A stretch of 64,000 bases of DNA from Dendrocalamus latiflorus (taxonomy: Eukaryota > Streptophyta > Magnoliopsida > Poales > Poaceae), in the NCBI GenBank assembly GCA_017311315.1, contig CM029664.1, forward strand, positions 41,771,846-41,835,845, written 5' to 3'. Of the stretch, positions 1 through 12,239 are shown in pieces (positions within the stretch are counted from its first letter, which is position 1; each line of letters starts with the position of its first letter). A program made the position numbers and the translations under genes. The notes beneath the pieces are model-generated. The model was not told the origin of the DNA. It saw nothing but the letters and a program-made list of their open reading frames with translations, and did not search any database.

Positions 1-612
1 TCGGGGTTTTGTTGGATACGGAAACAGAGTCGGATATTTTTTGTCGGATACGGAAACGGATTCGGAAAAAGCATTATCCGATGGATACGGAACTATCTAG
101 GTATTTTTTCAGATAGTTACCAGATAATTACCGGATATGGAAACGGAGTCGGATACCTGGCCTCTTCGGATACCGAATACCGGATACGAAGGCCTTATGG
201 AATCATTTGCTAAATGTAATGAAGTTAAACGAACTAGTGATGTACTCGACTACTTGGTTATGGGCAATTCGTACTTTTGAACCATATGGCATGTAGCTAA
301 TTAGTTACTACTTGTTTAACTAGTCTCTATTATTTACTTACTACTTTACTAGTTAGAATTTACCGGTTGCTTAACTTGTCCTAATTACCATATGAAATTT
401 GCTTTTACGCATTATCCAATTAAATATTCGTGACCGAAACTAACCGCATTCAGAGCGGCATGTATTTGCTCCATATTCATGATCGAGAATATCCGCATTC
501 GTATTTGTATCCGATATTATCCGTGTCCGACTTTGACTTCGACAAAAAAAATATAAAAAAAGATGCGGAATAAGTAATATTTATCTGTATCCACTCTGTT
601 TGCACCCCTAAT
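1..612. mobile_element. hAT-like non-autonomous repeat, right part
   Basis: The segment is built from variants of gatacggaaacgga and its complement and ends near 595-610 in gtttgcacccctaa, the complement of the TAGGGGTGCAAAC-type terminus seen on hAT-related non-autonomous elements in grasses. The left end lies outside the window and no transposase ORF is present. Assignment to hAT rests on terminus resemblance only. Confidence 0.5.
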
Positions 613-2237
613 GATGAATAGTGATCGAAGACAAGCATCTGGAATTGGGAAGCGAGTAGTACCAGAAAGCGGTAAAGTTTCAGACTTTCAGTCGCCCTCC
701 TCTCGCTTTAACAAAGTTCCACCTCGTGTCTTCCCGTATCTGTCAGTCGCAAAAACCATTACAGTCACCAAAAAAAAAAGGGAAAACCCCAGCAAGATTA
801 TGGCGACGAGTTGACAGACCCACAAATTTATTTATTTTTTGGAGTGAGTTGCTGAGTAACAACTAACAAGAGGATTACTCTATAAGAAAGAGTAAAACGA
901 GGATTACTACCTAGCACCAAAGTTCTTTCTTGTAGCGTCCTAAGATACTCGTACGTCATCGCGGGCCTCCAGAGTGCGAATACAAAGCCACCACGCATGT
1001 GTCTGCCGCTTGCTCTCTCCCACCCGATTCCGTGAAGCGCCTCGTCTCGTCCCGTATATTGGACTTGTCTTTCTCTGCCGCGGATGCACTGAAACAGTAT
1101 TCATTGGCAAAGTTGCACAAGGCTGAAAATAAATATTTTTTGTGTGGCGAATTGCCACTCGATCCAGGAGAGAACAAGAGATCAGTTCAAGTGTCCGATC
1201 GACCGAGAACCCAAAAGAGAAGCAAAACGGCGAACTCCGGAGATGTCATGATTAACCTAGCCATACGTAGGACGAGTGAAGCCGAAACTAGGCACGTTGT
1301 CCTTTCCTTGCGTGCGAGCTCTCTCGCTGTTGTCCTTTCTTTTCCTAAACGCTTAAACAGAGCGAGAGACCGACCCAACCAAGTAACCAACACCTAGAAC
1401 TAATCGACCGGATTAAGCGATAGACGATACCTTGGACGGGTACATATCCAGACGCCGCCGTGTGTCCGAGACAACTGCCCGCTTCTCGTCTCCATCCGCC
1501 AGCCGGCTGCACGTGCGCTCAGTTAACGTTTACTAGCCCCCGGTTGAACTCAACGTGGAGCAGCTTTATTTAAGGCGGTGTTTAGGACGTATCACATATG
1601 TTTCTAAGGCTATATTTATATTGACTTTTACTTTTAATTTTTACTTAGAAAAATCAAAGTCAATACAAACATCGATTTCTCAAAACGGCTTCTCTACTCC
1701 TCTCGCTGTTGTCTTGTTTCGGAGATAAGACGGGTTACGGGTGCATCACGCATTTCACTCCTCTCGCTCTCATTATGTACACGCATCTCTCCTTACTTTT
1801 TTCACTGCTCGCCCCTCTTTTTAAAAGCCCCTTCTTTCAGTCATTACTATTCATTTTTAACCAAAAGCCATTAGCAAAAACCAATACGAATGCTCCCTTA
1901 TACTGGTAGGTATTTTTTAGAGACACGACGTCTAGTGAGAATGGATATTTCATTTTTTGAGGAAGGCTCTGCTCCAAATAGCTTCTAGTTTTTAGCTTTT
2001 AGAGCCGGCTTTTGAACAGAGTGGCTTCTTAAGGTGGTTTCTATAAGTCGTTTGTAGGTGCAGGAGTCGCTTTGAATGAAGTGGATTATCAACATGAGTA
2101 TCCCTTACTCCCTTAATCTCTCTCACAATATGCTAAAAGCTAAAAGCCCCCACCAAAAATCAAAAGACACATCACTTTTGAAGAGGACCTGAATCCTTGT
2201 GGAATTGATTTCTACATTTCACATGGGCCTTGAGGCC
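613..2237. other. Intergenic, no recognisable gene
   Basis: No coding region is supported; short ORFs here lack family resemblance and splice context. A short inverted repeat at about 1617-1667 (arms attgactttt and aaaagtcaat type) could form a hairpin. The stretch at about 1776-1905 resembles a diverged copy of 5403-5520: both start acgcatctct and end near aatacgaa. Confidence 0.5.
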
Positions 2238-2742
2238 TAGGGATGGAAACGTATTGAATACAAATCAAATAGTGCTTTTGCCATATTCGTATTCATATTT
2301 TGTAAATGAATATGTATACGAATTCAAATATTCTTGAATATGAATACAAATCGAATATTGTAACGAATACAAATTCAAATCAAATATCTATTCAAGTCAG
2401 TCGGATCTGGATATTCTTATAACTTAAGTAGTATGAAGATATTAATGACATTTTACCCTCGTACAGTCACGCTTAGTCATTCTAATTCATTTACTTCACC
2501 TAAAAAACTCAAATTTACATTGAATTAAAAAACTTATCTAACTAATTAGTCGTATTGCAATAAAATATGTATATTGCTTCGTTGAATTCAAATATGGATA
2601 CAAATAGCCTGGATAAATAACATTTTAAATGATAAAAGTCTAAACCATATTCATATTCATATTTTTTTATGCGAATTCAAATACGAATATGAGAGAAATT
2701 GTTAATCAGATAGAAAAAAATCTATACCGTATTCCATGCTGA
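2238..2742. mobile_element. hAT-like non-autonomous element (tagggatggaaac type)
   Basis: The left end reads tagggatggaaacg and the right end near 2727-2741 reads ccgtattccatgctga, an imperfect complement of the left terminus. The inside consists of AT-rich variants of gaatatgaatacaaat on both strands. There is no coding capacity. The termini resemble TAGGGATGGAAAC-type hAT-related repeats; no clear target duplication was identified. Confidence 0.5.
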
Positions 2743-4051
2743 TGGTATTTAACCTACAAGTGTATTGTGCAACAGGCTGACTAGCTGTCCCCACAAATGA
2801 AGCAGGGGATGCACAGTCAGCGAGCCGCAGCAAGAGCACTTGCGGTAAAGCTGGTAGATGGTGTTGGTAGGCGGAGCAGTGTTTCCTTGTCCCACGGCAG
2901 TCCCAAGTCCCAACTATCCCATGGGTAATATATGCATGATAGAGAGCTGTTTGCCGAGCCCCACATGCATACACCACCACATCAAGGTTGATGAAGAGGA
3001 AAGAAGAAACAAAATAAAATATACAAAATAGAGGCACATTTGATTAATTGATGCCTCTACTACTTTGTCTCTGATCTCTCAGCCAAGTGTGTGAGAGCGA
3101 GCGAGCGACATGCCTATTAACCTATGCATTACACTCCCAATTGCCGTCGCTGCCTTCCCACAGAAGACCTCCTCGACGTTATACGCTTCTGAATTCTGAT
3201 AGACGTTCAAGCAAGCCCAGTCCATCCCAGCAACACACGTTAAACGCATAAGACTCAAGAATTCCAAGCAGTCACCAAGAAAAGAGAAGAAGAGGTATCG
3301 CAGTTTACAGAGGATGGAGAGGAAATTGGTGAAGAACTATGCACAAAGTCACCAAGGTTCCACCATTCCAAATAAACCACGGCTCACAGGAAGGCGAAAC
3401 ACCTCCCTCGCCACCCCCAAAACACAACAAAATGGCCTCGCGGGGGGCAAAACGCGGCTCCAAGTTGTGTGCAGCAACATGCAGCTACGCAAGCCAAGTG
3501 GCAACCCCAAAATGATCTTTAAAACCCAAAAGAAACAACAGCTGGGGCATCATCATCGTCGTCTTAAAAACACTTCGCTGGGCGCCTCTCAAGGCAAGGC
3601 ATTCTTGCCCTCGGCGCCTCCATTTCCTCTCTCCATTTACAAAACAATTCCTCCCTTCCTCTTTGGCTAAGCTGAACTGCTCTTTCTTCTTCCTCTCCTC
3701 TTCGCTCATGGCCACATCTCCATCTTATTGCCCCCTTTTTGCTGTCTCACTTGACCGTCTAGTCTTACCGTCACTCCGAGTCGCTGTCCATGCTCTCCAT
3801 CCCTTTCAGCCCTCTTCGCTTCTGCATTCCACACCAAGAGAGTTTTCAGTTAGTGCCGAGCTTAACCTGCATGTGCCAGTCTAATAACCTGGAGTATCTA
3901 ACACCCCAAGCACGACCTAACCTTTTAATAGTAGTAATATTAGTCATCTAAACCATGGAGTTCATGTTACGAGATTCGAACTGGTCCTTGTTAGTGCTGG
4001 AATATCCGTTTTTACAAATCTAGCTTCTTCTGTAGATCTATTGAGATCAGC
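2743..4051. other. Intergenic; one weak 58-codon ORF
   Basis: No recognised family. A plus-strand ORF at 3708-3884 (start MATSPSYCPLF) follows a pyrimidine-rich stretch that could pass for a plant 5' UTR (ctctttcttcttcctctcc). It has no known domain and no downstream exon could be joined, so it may be a gene-fragment remnant. Nothing else here is supported. Confidence 0.3.
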
Positions 4052-5006
4052 AGGTCATCTGCCGAGCCCCATGCGCGGTAGCAGCCAGCCGGCCAGGTGC
4101 TTAATTAGCATTTTAATTAGTGCTAATTAAAGCAATCAATTAATCATATTTATTTAGTGCTAATCAAATTAATTAGTCCTAATCATGAGCTTAATTAAGC
4201 ACTAATCATCGTAAGATTACACACCACACGTATCAGTGAGATGTGCAATTACACACCACACATATCAGTGAGATATTGAGTAAAAAATACAGAAGTCCGG
4301 ATCAAGTTGTCACTTTATAAGGTATATTCTTCCCTAGGGACTAACTAGATAATAGAGCAAGAACTAGAGCTAAACTGATCTAGATTGTAACCAGTTGGAA
4401 CAAATCAGCAAGTAGAGAAGGTTTTTTCTAATGTTAGTTACGAATTCAACGGATCAAAATACATACAACTAGTCAATGAGATAGGCTACCTTATCCTAGT
4501 ACAAAGATTTGTTTAACTGTTGTGCTGGTTAGTACTTGTTACAAAGCTACTAGTTGAATATTCAAAGGCAAACGCATGCATATATTAAACTGCCAATGAT
4601 TCCAATATTTTTAAAGTGCATTATTATTATCAGTACCAACCTTTTCCAGATGTTATTGCAAGGCAACTGTGGGTTTGACACTAAGCCTTAAGACGATAAA
4701 ATAAAATGTAATAATTAGAGTTTTTTTATAATGGACCAAGTAAAATGGCTTGTATGACTACGTCATGTGGATAATATTATGTAATTAAGTACATCAATCA
4801 TACACATGATTAGCGTTTAATTAAGCTTATGATTAATGCTATTAATTATAATTAGTACTGATTAAAGCACAAAATAAAATCCAATTAATTTTGCTTTAAT
4901 TAGCACTAATCAAATACAACAATACTAGTTAATTGTGATTAGTACTAATTAAGTATAATTAGTGTTAATAGCTCCGCTACTGTGCAAGGGGCTTGGCAGG
5001 CGACCT
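4052..5006. mobile_element. Long AT-rich foldback element
   Basis: The ends are inverted copies: 4052-4080 (aggtcatctgccgagcccc) matches the complement of 4985-5006 (aggtcgcctgccaagcccc) and the similarity runs on through the adjoining gtagc. Inside, 4090-4210 and 4805-4975 are also inverted repeats built from ttaattagtgctaattaa-like motifs, so both arms could pair over more than 150 bp. There is no ORF. A separate near-perfect hairpin lies just outside at 5031-5053 (arms gctcagcaa / ttgctgagc). It is a foldback or MITE-like element; the superfamily is unclear. Confidence 0.6.
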
Positions 5007-5053
5007 ATCAAGCTATAATAGCTCGGCATAGCTCAGCAAGTCATTTGCTGAGC

Positions 5054-5864
5054 TTGGGTGGTCCATGGAGAGAATTAATTTTTTTTAAAAAGGCCTTTGA
5101 GAGCCAAATTTGAAAAAAGTGATTACAGTAACAGTTATGTGAATGGTTCACGATAAGAGGTTGACAAGTCGTCCCATGCTCAAAGAGGGTGCTAAGATGT
5201 TTTGTTGCTACTGTGAACGATCGTGCATGCTGCAGTAGTCCTTTGTGTATGCAGCACTAAGTGGTCGTAGGGGTGTTCACATTGGTTTATGTTTCTAGCT
5301 TCCACTTGGGCAATATGAACATCAAACTTCTCGAAGTGATCTTTACACTTCTCTTGATCCGAAAATAAGTCAAAGGATCACAATGCATCTTGCACCCTTG
5401 AACACGCATCTCTTGCTTACTTTTCTCACTACCTTTTCCATCTTATAAACATTAATTCTTTTAATCATTATTACTTATTTTCGATAAAAACTATTAGTCA
5501 GAACTAATACGAACACATCTAGTCTCTATTAGAACACCCTTTAGTCTCTTACCTTGTGTGGAGTGTTTGCAAGGTAAGCGAAAGACTTGCATCTCCACGT
5601 CCACAAAAATAGAGCCGAGCCAAATAAATCAGTGCCATCATCAATGAGGACACAAAGCATCACGGGTCACGGGCCCCACGTGTGAGAGGGGGCCAGCCCA
5701 ATAGAAAAGCGACCCACTTTTCGGCTTTTCTTCTGCAGTGCACCCAATCAATCCCATGCCCTAAATATAAGCAATTTTCCTTTTCTTTTTCTTTCTAGCA
5801 CACAGAACAGAAACGATCTGGTAAGCTACATGAACCGAAAAATGGCCAATGCAAAAGTGGATTA
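5054..5864. other. Region 3' of the DUF1639 gene remnant
   Basis: No gene is seen. Positions 5403-5520 resemble 1776-1905, suggesting two copies of an old repeat. The last few hundred bases lie downstream of the DUF1639 stop codon at 5865 on the minus strand and probably include its former 3' UTR. Confidence 0.4.
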
Positions 5865-5948
5865 TTATACCTTCTTCACGGATTTCTTCTCTCGCACCTC
5901 ATATCTGCCTTTTGTCAAATCTGACAGCCACATCCCTGGGAAGACATA
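5865..5948 (-). pseudogene. DUF1639-family gene, last coding exon
   Basis: Read on the minus strand, a tgtgtgcag acceptor is followed by 27 codons and a TAA. They carry the DUF1639 C-terminal signature YVFPGMWLSDLTKGRYEV and end in a basic tail. The frame joins exactly to the exon ending at 18718, whose last residues are KTLQ. DUF1639 is a plant-specific family of unknown function. This exon is intact; the break lies in the intron before it, which carries a 12.6-kb LTR element, and at the 5' end of the gene. Exon identity is strong; whether the gene is still expressed cannot be told. Confidence 0.85.
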
Positions 5949-6067
5949 CTGCACACATCACAGCAGAAGCAACACAAGCACACGTTATTAATCCTATGAT
6001 CAAAGCCGATGGAAATGGGTTGGACCGGATCCGATCAGATCAATTGGTTGCAGCGGCAGATGGGCAT

Positions 6068-6362
6068 TGTTGTAGGGGTGGCCTAACCCCCTGTGACTGG
6101 GCCGTGCAACTAGTCCAACATGTAATAGGCCCAATAGTGTAGAGAAATATAACAGTGTAAATATACCAGTGTACCCCCATCCTTTGTAAATACTAAGGGG
6201 TAGAATAGGGATTTCCCATTCTACCCCACTCACATATATATAAGCCCCCAGGAGGGGCAAAGGGGGACATCCTCCTCTCATTCTCACCACCTCTCCACAG
6301 ATCTGGCTCTCCTCTTCCTCTCCTACCAGTCCTCTCTCTCTGTTTGGCCCGTAGCCACAACA
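6068..6362 (+). repeat. 5' LTR of the intronic retrotransposon
   Basis: It starts TGTTG and ends CAACA. A TATA-like run lies at about 6234-6242 (tatatataa), suitable for a promoter, and is followed by ccccaggaggggcaaaggg. Sequence 6363-6382 downstream reads gttggcgccgtccgtgggga and resembles a tRNA-Asp-type primer binding site. The matching 3' LTR is split at 13472-13539 and 18480-18710. Confidence 0.9.
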
Positions 6363-6382
6363 GTTGGCGCCGTCCGTGGGGA
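6363..6382 (+). other. Primer binding site (tRNA-Asp-like)
   Basis: Directly after the 5' LTR, the sequence ttggcgccgtccgtgggga resembles the TGGCGCCGTTGCCGGGGA complement of plant tRNA-Asp that primes many Ty3-gypsy elements. The match is imperfect in the middle. Confidence 0.6.
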
Positions 6383-9369
6383 CGACAAGAAGTTGCGTAG
6401 GGAAGGGATTTCTTCAGCGTTCAACAAAAGGGCAAGAAAAGGTAACAGGTTGCTAAAGATTTGGATCTTTCTGGTCAATTTGTTCGAAGCGTCGTCTTGC
6501 TTTATCCCATCGTGCGTACTATAACATCTGCCCTCAAAGTCTGCGCCGAGCGCCGGCGGCGTCTGCCCGGGTGGTGGTCTCCGCGTCGTCGGCGACTGCG
6601 CCGTCACGCATTTGTCCGTGCAGGCGCTCCCATCCGTCCGAGTTCGGGCATGCGCCCAGCAAAGTTTATCCTTCAGGGAGTGGCTTTCTCTATTTCTCCT
6701 TGTTCCAGGCATGCGCCCGCAACAGGCATGAGCTCGGCGACGGCGTCTTCGCCCAGGAAAACGATGCCTCGGTGTCCGTGCAGATTAGCCCATGCGCCTT
6801 CGGCTCGTCTGTGCTGGACTCCGCGCAGGGGACACCTCGCCTAGCACATCTCCGCGTCTACGGAGCCTCCGCAAGTCGAGGTCTTCGCCGCGCCGGACCG
6901 CGCGCATGGCCTTGGCCTCCGCTCGGACTTTGCATGCGCAAGGCGGGACCCCAAGCGCCTTCGCGCGCCTCGCCTCCGAAGTCCACGAGCGCTTCGCCGT
7001 CCGGAAGTCTCCGCGTCGTCGAGCGTCTACGGGGCCTTGGCGACGTCGAGGTCCCTGAGACGGGACTCCGCTCTGGACTCCGCGTGCCACTTCGCCCTGG
7101 ATTCGCGAAGTTGGATGCCCCAGCTAGCTTCGCCAGTGGACTCGCGCTGAGCGTCGCTTCCGAGCAACCTCCGCGGAGCATGCAAAGAGTTCTATGTTCT
7201 CTCTCGTTCTCATGCAGGTAAAGACAGGTGCCTCGGTAGAGCATTCATGGCGTCTTCGTGACGGACCTCCATAGCCTGTGGATGCTCGAGGTCGCCATGG
7301 AGCCTGGTGTCCCGCCAGCGAAGCCAGCCTCACGTTGAGTCTCCGTACTCTCGGCCTCCGCCTTCGCGTGCTCGGCTCCGCTCCAGACCCCGCCTCCGCG
7401 CGCGCGGCTCAGCTCCGGACCTCGTCGCGTGTGGAGGATCTTCAGTGCGAGGTCGTCTCGTATCCTTTACATATACATGCATGATCCAGCCAAGTATTTA
7501 CTCAAGCATACGTACATAAAATCTCAACACATGCTTGCGTACGCGAGTTAGCCACCCATGCGGGCATAAAGCTTCTTTTTCTCTCCACGTTACATGCAGC
7601 CGTCCGCAATAGCTTTGCATGCATGAGCTACAGCCGCTGCAGCCTGGCGATGGCGTCTTCGCCCAGGTACTCCGCAGCGACGATCGTGTACTTGGCGCGG
7701 GAGTCCACAGGCAACCGGCTCCGGGTGGCGTCGCTCCGTATGTCGCTCTCGAGCGCCTCCGAGCCCTACAGGCACTCCGCCGGCCTCCGCGACATGATCC
7801 TCGGTCTCGCAACGAAGTGCTCCGGCTTCGCGTACAGTCGAAGTCTGCGCTGCTGCTCCGTCCATGCGTGCACCCAAAAAAAACAAAAAAACAAAAAAAA
7901 ACAAGACCATTCACGTGAATACCTCCATGCATGAAGTTATCCATTCACGTCATCTATTCAACCATGCATTCTTATTCGTTCACGTTCTTTCGGGCGCGCG
8001 TGCAGTTTAAGCCATACATCCAAATATTCATCCATAAGTCTGCATGCATACATTTGGGGCTCCCGAAATCTCTCTCTCTCTTCCTGTCTACCCGCAGGTT
8101 AGCAGGAGTGCCGGCCAGCGACAGCGACCAGTCGGCCCGGCGGTGGCGGCGGCCGCGTGCGGCGGAGCTCGTACGCGTGTGTACACGCCCACGTACGCAC
8201 GCTGCCATGGCGCGGCAGCGACGGCGGCTGGTCAGTGTGCTCGCATGCGCTGCGTCGGGCGCCACGTCGTCGTCCTCGACTTCGGCTCCTCGCGTGTTGG
8301 CTTCGCAGCTCCCCGACCACCTTCGTCGCCCACGGGTCTCCGCGTGTCGAGCGAAGCCTCGTCTTCGCACTGACGCTGCCTCCGCGTTCCATGCATGCGT
8401 TCACAGCAGAGATCGGGTGGGGCCTCGTCTCCGCTGCGCTGACTCTACGCGCTGGGCCTGGCCTCCGCGAGCTGGGCTTCGCCAAGCCTCCGCGAGCCGG
8501 ACTTCGCCAAGCCTCAGCGAGCTCGACTTCGACAAGCCTCGACACCGCGCGTTGTCGCCTGCTCTGCGCCATGTCTCGCCGAGCTCGCTGGACTGCGCTC
8601 GCCTCCGCGAAACGTCTTCGGCCTTCGCCTCATGAAGTACCAACTTCTCGGGAGGACCTCCACTCGCTCGTCTCCACATCGCGCCAAGACTACGAGCGCG
8701 CTCCGCACGGCCTATGTATGGCTCCTCGTCTCCGATGAACCACGTAGCGAAGACAAGCGGGGGTCGAACCACGGCTTCAGCGACGAGTCGCGACCACGCG
8801 CGAAAGCGGGCGGAGGTCGACGCACGGCTTCGGCGACGCGGATCCGAGCGGCCCGCCAATGCCACTTCGCCGGCTTTGAAGACTCAGTCCCCGAGGTCCC
8901 CGCAATGTCTTCGAAGACTCCGGCGTGACCGGAGTGGTCTTCGCCAAACCCACCGACGTCTTCGCCGAGCTTCCGGAGTCCAGGCACATGTGTGCATAGC
9001 ACATGCATTCATCACGTGAAGGCACCCAGGCTTTGTTGCAAGCACTGCATGAATGGCCCAGGCACATGCGTCACCGGTCTGTCGAGCCGCAAAAGGCCGC
9101 CTCGGAGCCCCCTCGCCCTCGGCCTCCACTAGCGTACAGCCGTCCCGCTCGGTACGTACTGCATATGGCTTTAAGGAAACGGTTACGCAACATATTGTCG
9201 CTCGATTTGGCCGTTTTTGCTTCTACGGTTTTGGCCTGTTTTGGGCTGCCGTAGGCTTTTCCAGTACCGCATTCTGGAGCATTTTGTTGTCGCAAGTCTT
9301 CGGCCATTTCTTTGATGCCTTTGTTTTGGTCCTCATTTTTTATTTAAATCGCATGACGACCTGGCGCCT
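6383..9369 (+). other. GC-rich non-coding internal region of the retrotransposon
   Basis: About 3 kb rich in ctccgcg, cttcgcc and cgcgc motifs, with many overlapping ORFs on both strands and none matching gag or pol. The motif ggcgtcttcgcccagg occurs twice, near 6742 and 7648. On the minus strand around 7640-7760 a short stretch looks protein-like, so a captured gene fragment is possible, but I do not recognise it. ORF density here reflects high GC content. Confidence 0.5.
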
Positions 9370-10625
9370 CGGCGTAGTCTACGGACTTTAAATAAGACGC
9401 AGCGGGGGACGCCTCCGCGCGCACTCTACGGAGTATAAATAAGACGTAGCGTTGAGCTCAGCTTCCGCACGCACCAGTCTACGGACTTTAAATAAGACGT
9501 AGCGTTGAGCCTAGCTCCGCACGCGAGAGTCTGCGGACTATAAATAAGACGTAGCGTTGAGCCTAGCTCCGCACGCACCAGTCTACGGACTTTAAATAAG
9601 ACGTAGCGTTGAGCCTAGCTCCGCACGCGAGAGTCCGCGGACTATAAATAAGACGTAGCGTTGAGCCTAGATCCGCACGCACCAGTCTACGGACTATAAA
9701 TAAGACGTAGCGTTGAGCCTAGCTCCGCACGCGAGAATCTGCGGACTATAAATAAGACGTAGCGTCGAGCCTAACTCCGCACGCGAGAGTCTGCGGACTA
9801 TAAATAAGACGTAGCGTTGAGCCTAGCTCCGCACGCGAGAGTCCGCAGACTATAAATAAGACGTAGCGTTGAGCCTAGCTCCGCACACACCAGTCTACGG
9901 ACTTTAAATAAGACGTAGCGTTGAGCCTAGCTCCGCACGCGAGAGTCCGCGGACTATAAATAAGACGTAGAGTTGAGCCTAGCTCCGCACGCACCAGTCT
10001 ACGGACTTTAAATAAGACGTAGCGTTGAGCCTAGCTCCGCACGCGAGAGTCCGCGGACTATAAATAAGACGTAGCGTTGAGCTCAGCTTCCGCACGCACC
10101 AGTCTACGAACTTTAAATAAGACGTAGCGTTGAGCCTAGCTACGCACGCGAGAGTCCGCGGACTATAAATAAGATGTAGCGTTGAGCCTAGCTCCGCACG
10201 CACCAGTCTATGGACTTTAAATAAGACGCAGCGGGGGGACGCCTCCGCGCGCACTCTACGGAGTATAAATAAGACGTAGCGTTGAGCTCAGCTTCCGCAC
10301 GCACCAGTCTACGGACTTTAAATAAGACGTAGCGTTGAGCCTAGCTCCGCACGCGAGAGTCCGCGGACTATAAATAAGACGTAGCGTTGAGCCTAGCTCC
10401 GCACGCACCAGTCTACGGACTTTAAATAAGACGTAGCGTTGAGCCTAGCTCCGCACGCGAGAGTCTGCGGACTATAAATAAGACGTAGTGTTGAGCCTAG
10501 CTCCGCACGCACCAGTCTACAGACTTTAAATAAGACGTAGCGTTGAGCCTAGCTCCGCACGCGAGAGTCCGCGGACTATAAATAAGACGTAGCGTTGAGC
10601 CTAGCTCCGCACGCACCAGTCTACG
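9370..10625 (+). repeat. Array 1: ~52-bp tandem repeats with TATA-like cores
   Basis: About 24 copies of a ~52-bp unit with the core gacgtagcgttgagcctag. Two subtypes mostly alternate: one has gtctacggacttTAAATAAG, the other gtccgcggactaTAAATAAG, giving a ~104-bp higher-order period. The second subtype contains a consensus-like TATA box (TATAAATA) in every copy. The opening variant (agcgggg and ctccgcgcgcactctacgg) recurs 829 bp later near 10218, so a block of about 16 units was duplicated. Confidence 0.9.
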
Positions 10626-12205
10626 GACTACGCTCCAAGCGCCCCCTCCCCGCGGGCACCCCTTTTTGAAGGTAGGGGAACGGCGCTCTCGCCTCCCTAC
10701 CTCGGCGTGCGTAGTGCCTTCGGCCTACGCTCCAAGCGCCCGCTCCCCGCGGGCACTCCTTTTTGAAGGTAGGGGAACGGCGCTCTCGCCTCCCTACCTC
10801 GGCGTGCGTAGTGCCTTCAGCCTACGCTCCAAGCGCCCGCTCCCCGCGGGCACCCCTTTTTGAAGGTAGGTGAACGGCGGTCTCGCCTCCCTACCTCGGC
10901 ATGCGTAGTGCCTTCGGCCTACGCTCCAAGCGCCCGCTCCCCGCGGGCACTCCTATTTGAAGGTAGGGGAACGGCGGTCTCGCCTACCTACCTCGGCGTG
11001 CGTAGTGCCTTCGGCCTACGCTCCAAGTGCCCGCTCCCCGCGGGCACGCCTTTTTGAAGGTAGGGGAACGACGCTCTCGCCTCCCTACCTCGGCGTGCGT
11101 AGTGTCTTCGGCCTACGCTCCAAGCGCCCGCTCCCCGCGGGCACCCCTTTTTGAAGGTAGGGGAACGGCGCTCTCGCCTCCCTACCTCGGCGTGCGTACT
11201 GCCTTCGGCCTACGCTCCAAGCGCCCGCTCCCCGCGGGCACGCCTTTTTGAAGGTAGGGGAACGGCGCTCTCGCCTCCCTACCTCGGCGTGCGTAGTGGC
11301 TTCGGCCTACGCTCCAAGCGCCCGCTCCCCGCGGGAACCCCTTTTTGAAGGTAGGGGAACGGCGCTCTCGCCTCCCTACCTCGGCGTGCGTAGTGCCTTC
11401 GGCCTACGCTCCAAGCGCCCGCTCCCCGCGGGCACCCCTTTTTGAAGGTAGGGGAACGGCGCTCTCGCCTCCCTACCTCGGCGTGCGTAGTGCCTTCGGC
11501 CTACGCTCCAAGCGCCCGCTCCCCGCGGGAACGCCTTTTTGAAGGTAGGGGAACGGCGCTCTCGCCTCCCTACCTCGGCGTGCGTAGTGCCTTCGGCCTA
11601 CGCTCCAAGCGCCCGCTCCCCGCGGGCACCCCTTTTTGAAGGTAGGGGAACGGCGCTCTCGCCTCCCTACCTCGGCGTGCGTAGTGCCTTCGGCCTACGC
11701 TCCAAGCGCCCGCTCCCCGCGGGCACCCCTTTTTGAAGGTATGGGAACGGCGCTCTCGCTTCCCTACCTCGGCGTGCGTAGTGCCTTCGGCCTACGCTCC
11801 AAGCGCCCGCTCCCCGCGGGCACTCGTTTTTGAAGGTAGGGGAACGACGCTCTCGCCTCCCTACCTCGGCGTGCGTAGTGCCTTCGGCCTACGCTCCAAG
11901 CGCCCGCTCCCCGCGGGCACTCATTTTTGAAGGTAGGGGAACGGCGGTCTCGCCTCCCTACCTCGGCGTGCGTAGTACCTTCGGCCTACGCTCCAAGCGC
12001 CTGCTCCCCGCGGGCACTCCTTTTTGAAGGTAGGGGAACGGCGGTCTCGCCTCCCTACCTCGGCGTGCGTAGTGCCTTCGGCCTACGCTCCAAGCGCCCG
12101 CTCCCCGCGGGCACTCCTTTTTGAAGGTAGGGGAACGGCGGCCTCGCCTCCCTATCTCGGCGTGCGTAGTGCCTTCAGCCTACGCTCCAAGCGCCCGCCC
12201 TCAGC
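10626..12205 (+). repeat. Array 2: ~97-bp tandem repeats
   Basis: About 16 copies of a 97-bp unit containing tttttgaaggtaggggaacg, cctccctacctcggcgtgcg and ccttcggcctacgctccaag. Each unit holds a short GC palindrome, gcccgctccccgcgggc, able to form a stem-loop. Because 97 is not a multiple of three, the frame rotates each unit, giving a ladder of nearly identical 65-codon ORFs every 97 bp. These are a by-product of the repeat, not genes. Confidence 0.95.
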
Positions 12206-12239
12206 GGTCACTCTTTTCGAAGGTAGGAGAACAACAGTG

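Noticed and set aside
6571..8865. Many long ORFs in the GC-rich retrotransposon interior
   Set aside because: Overlapping frames on both strands with no gag, pol or other family motif; expected from the high GC content.
9370..12205. CRISPR-like regular repeats
   Set aside because: Repeats are contiguous without unique spacers, and the genome is a plant nuclear one.
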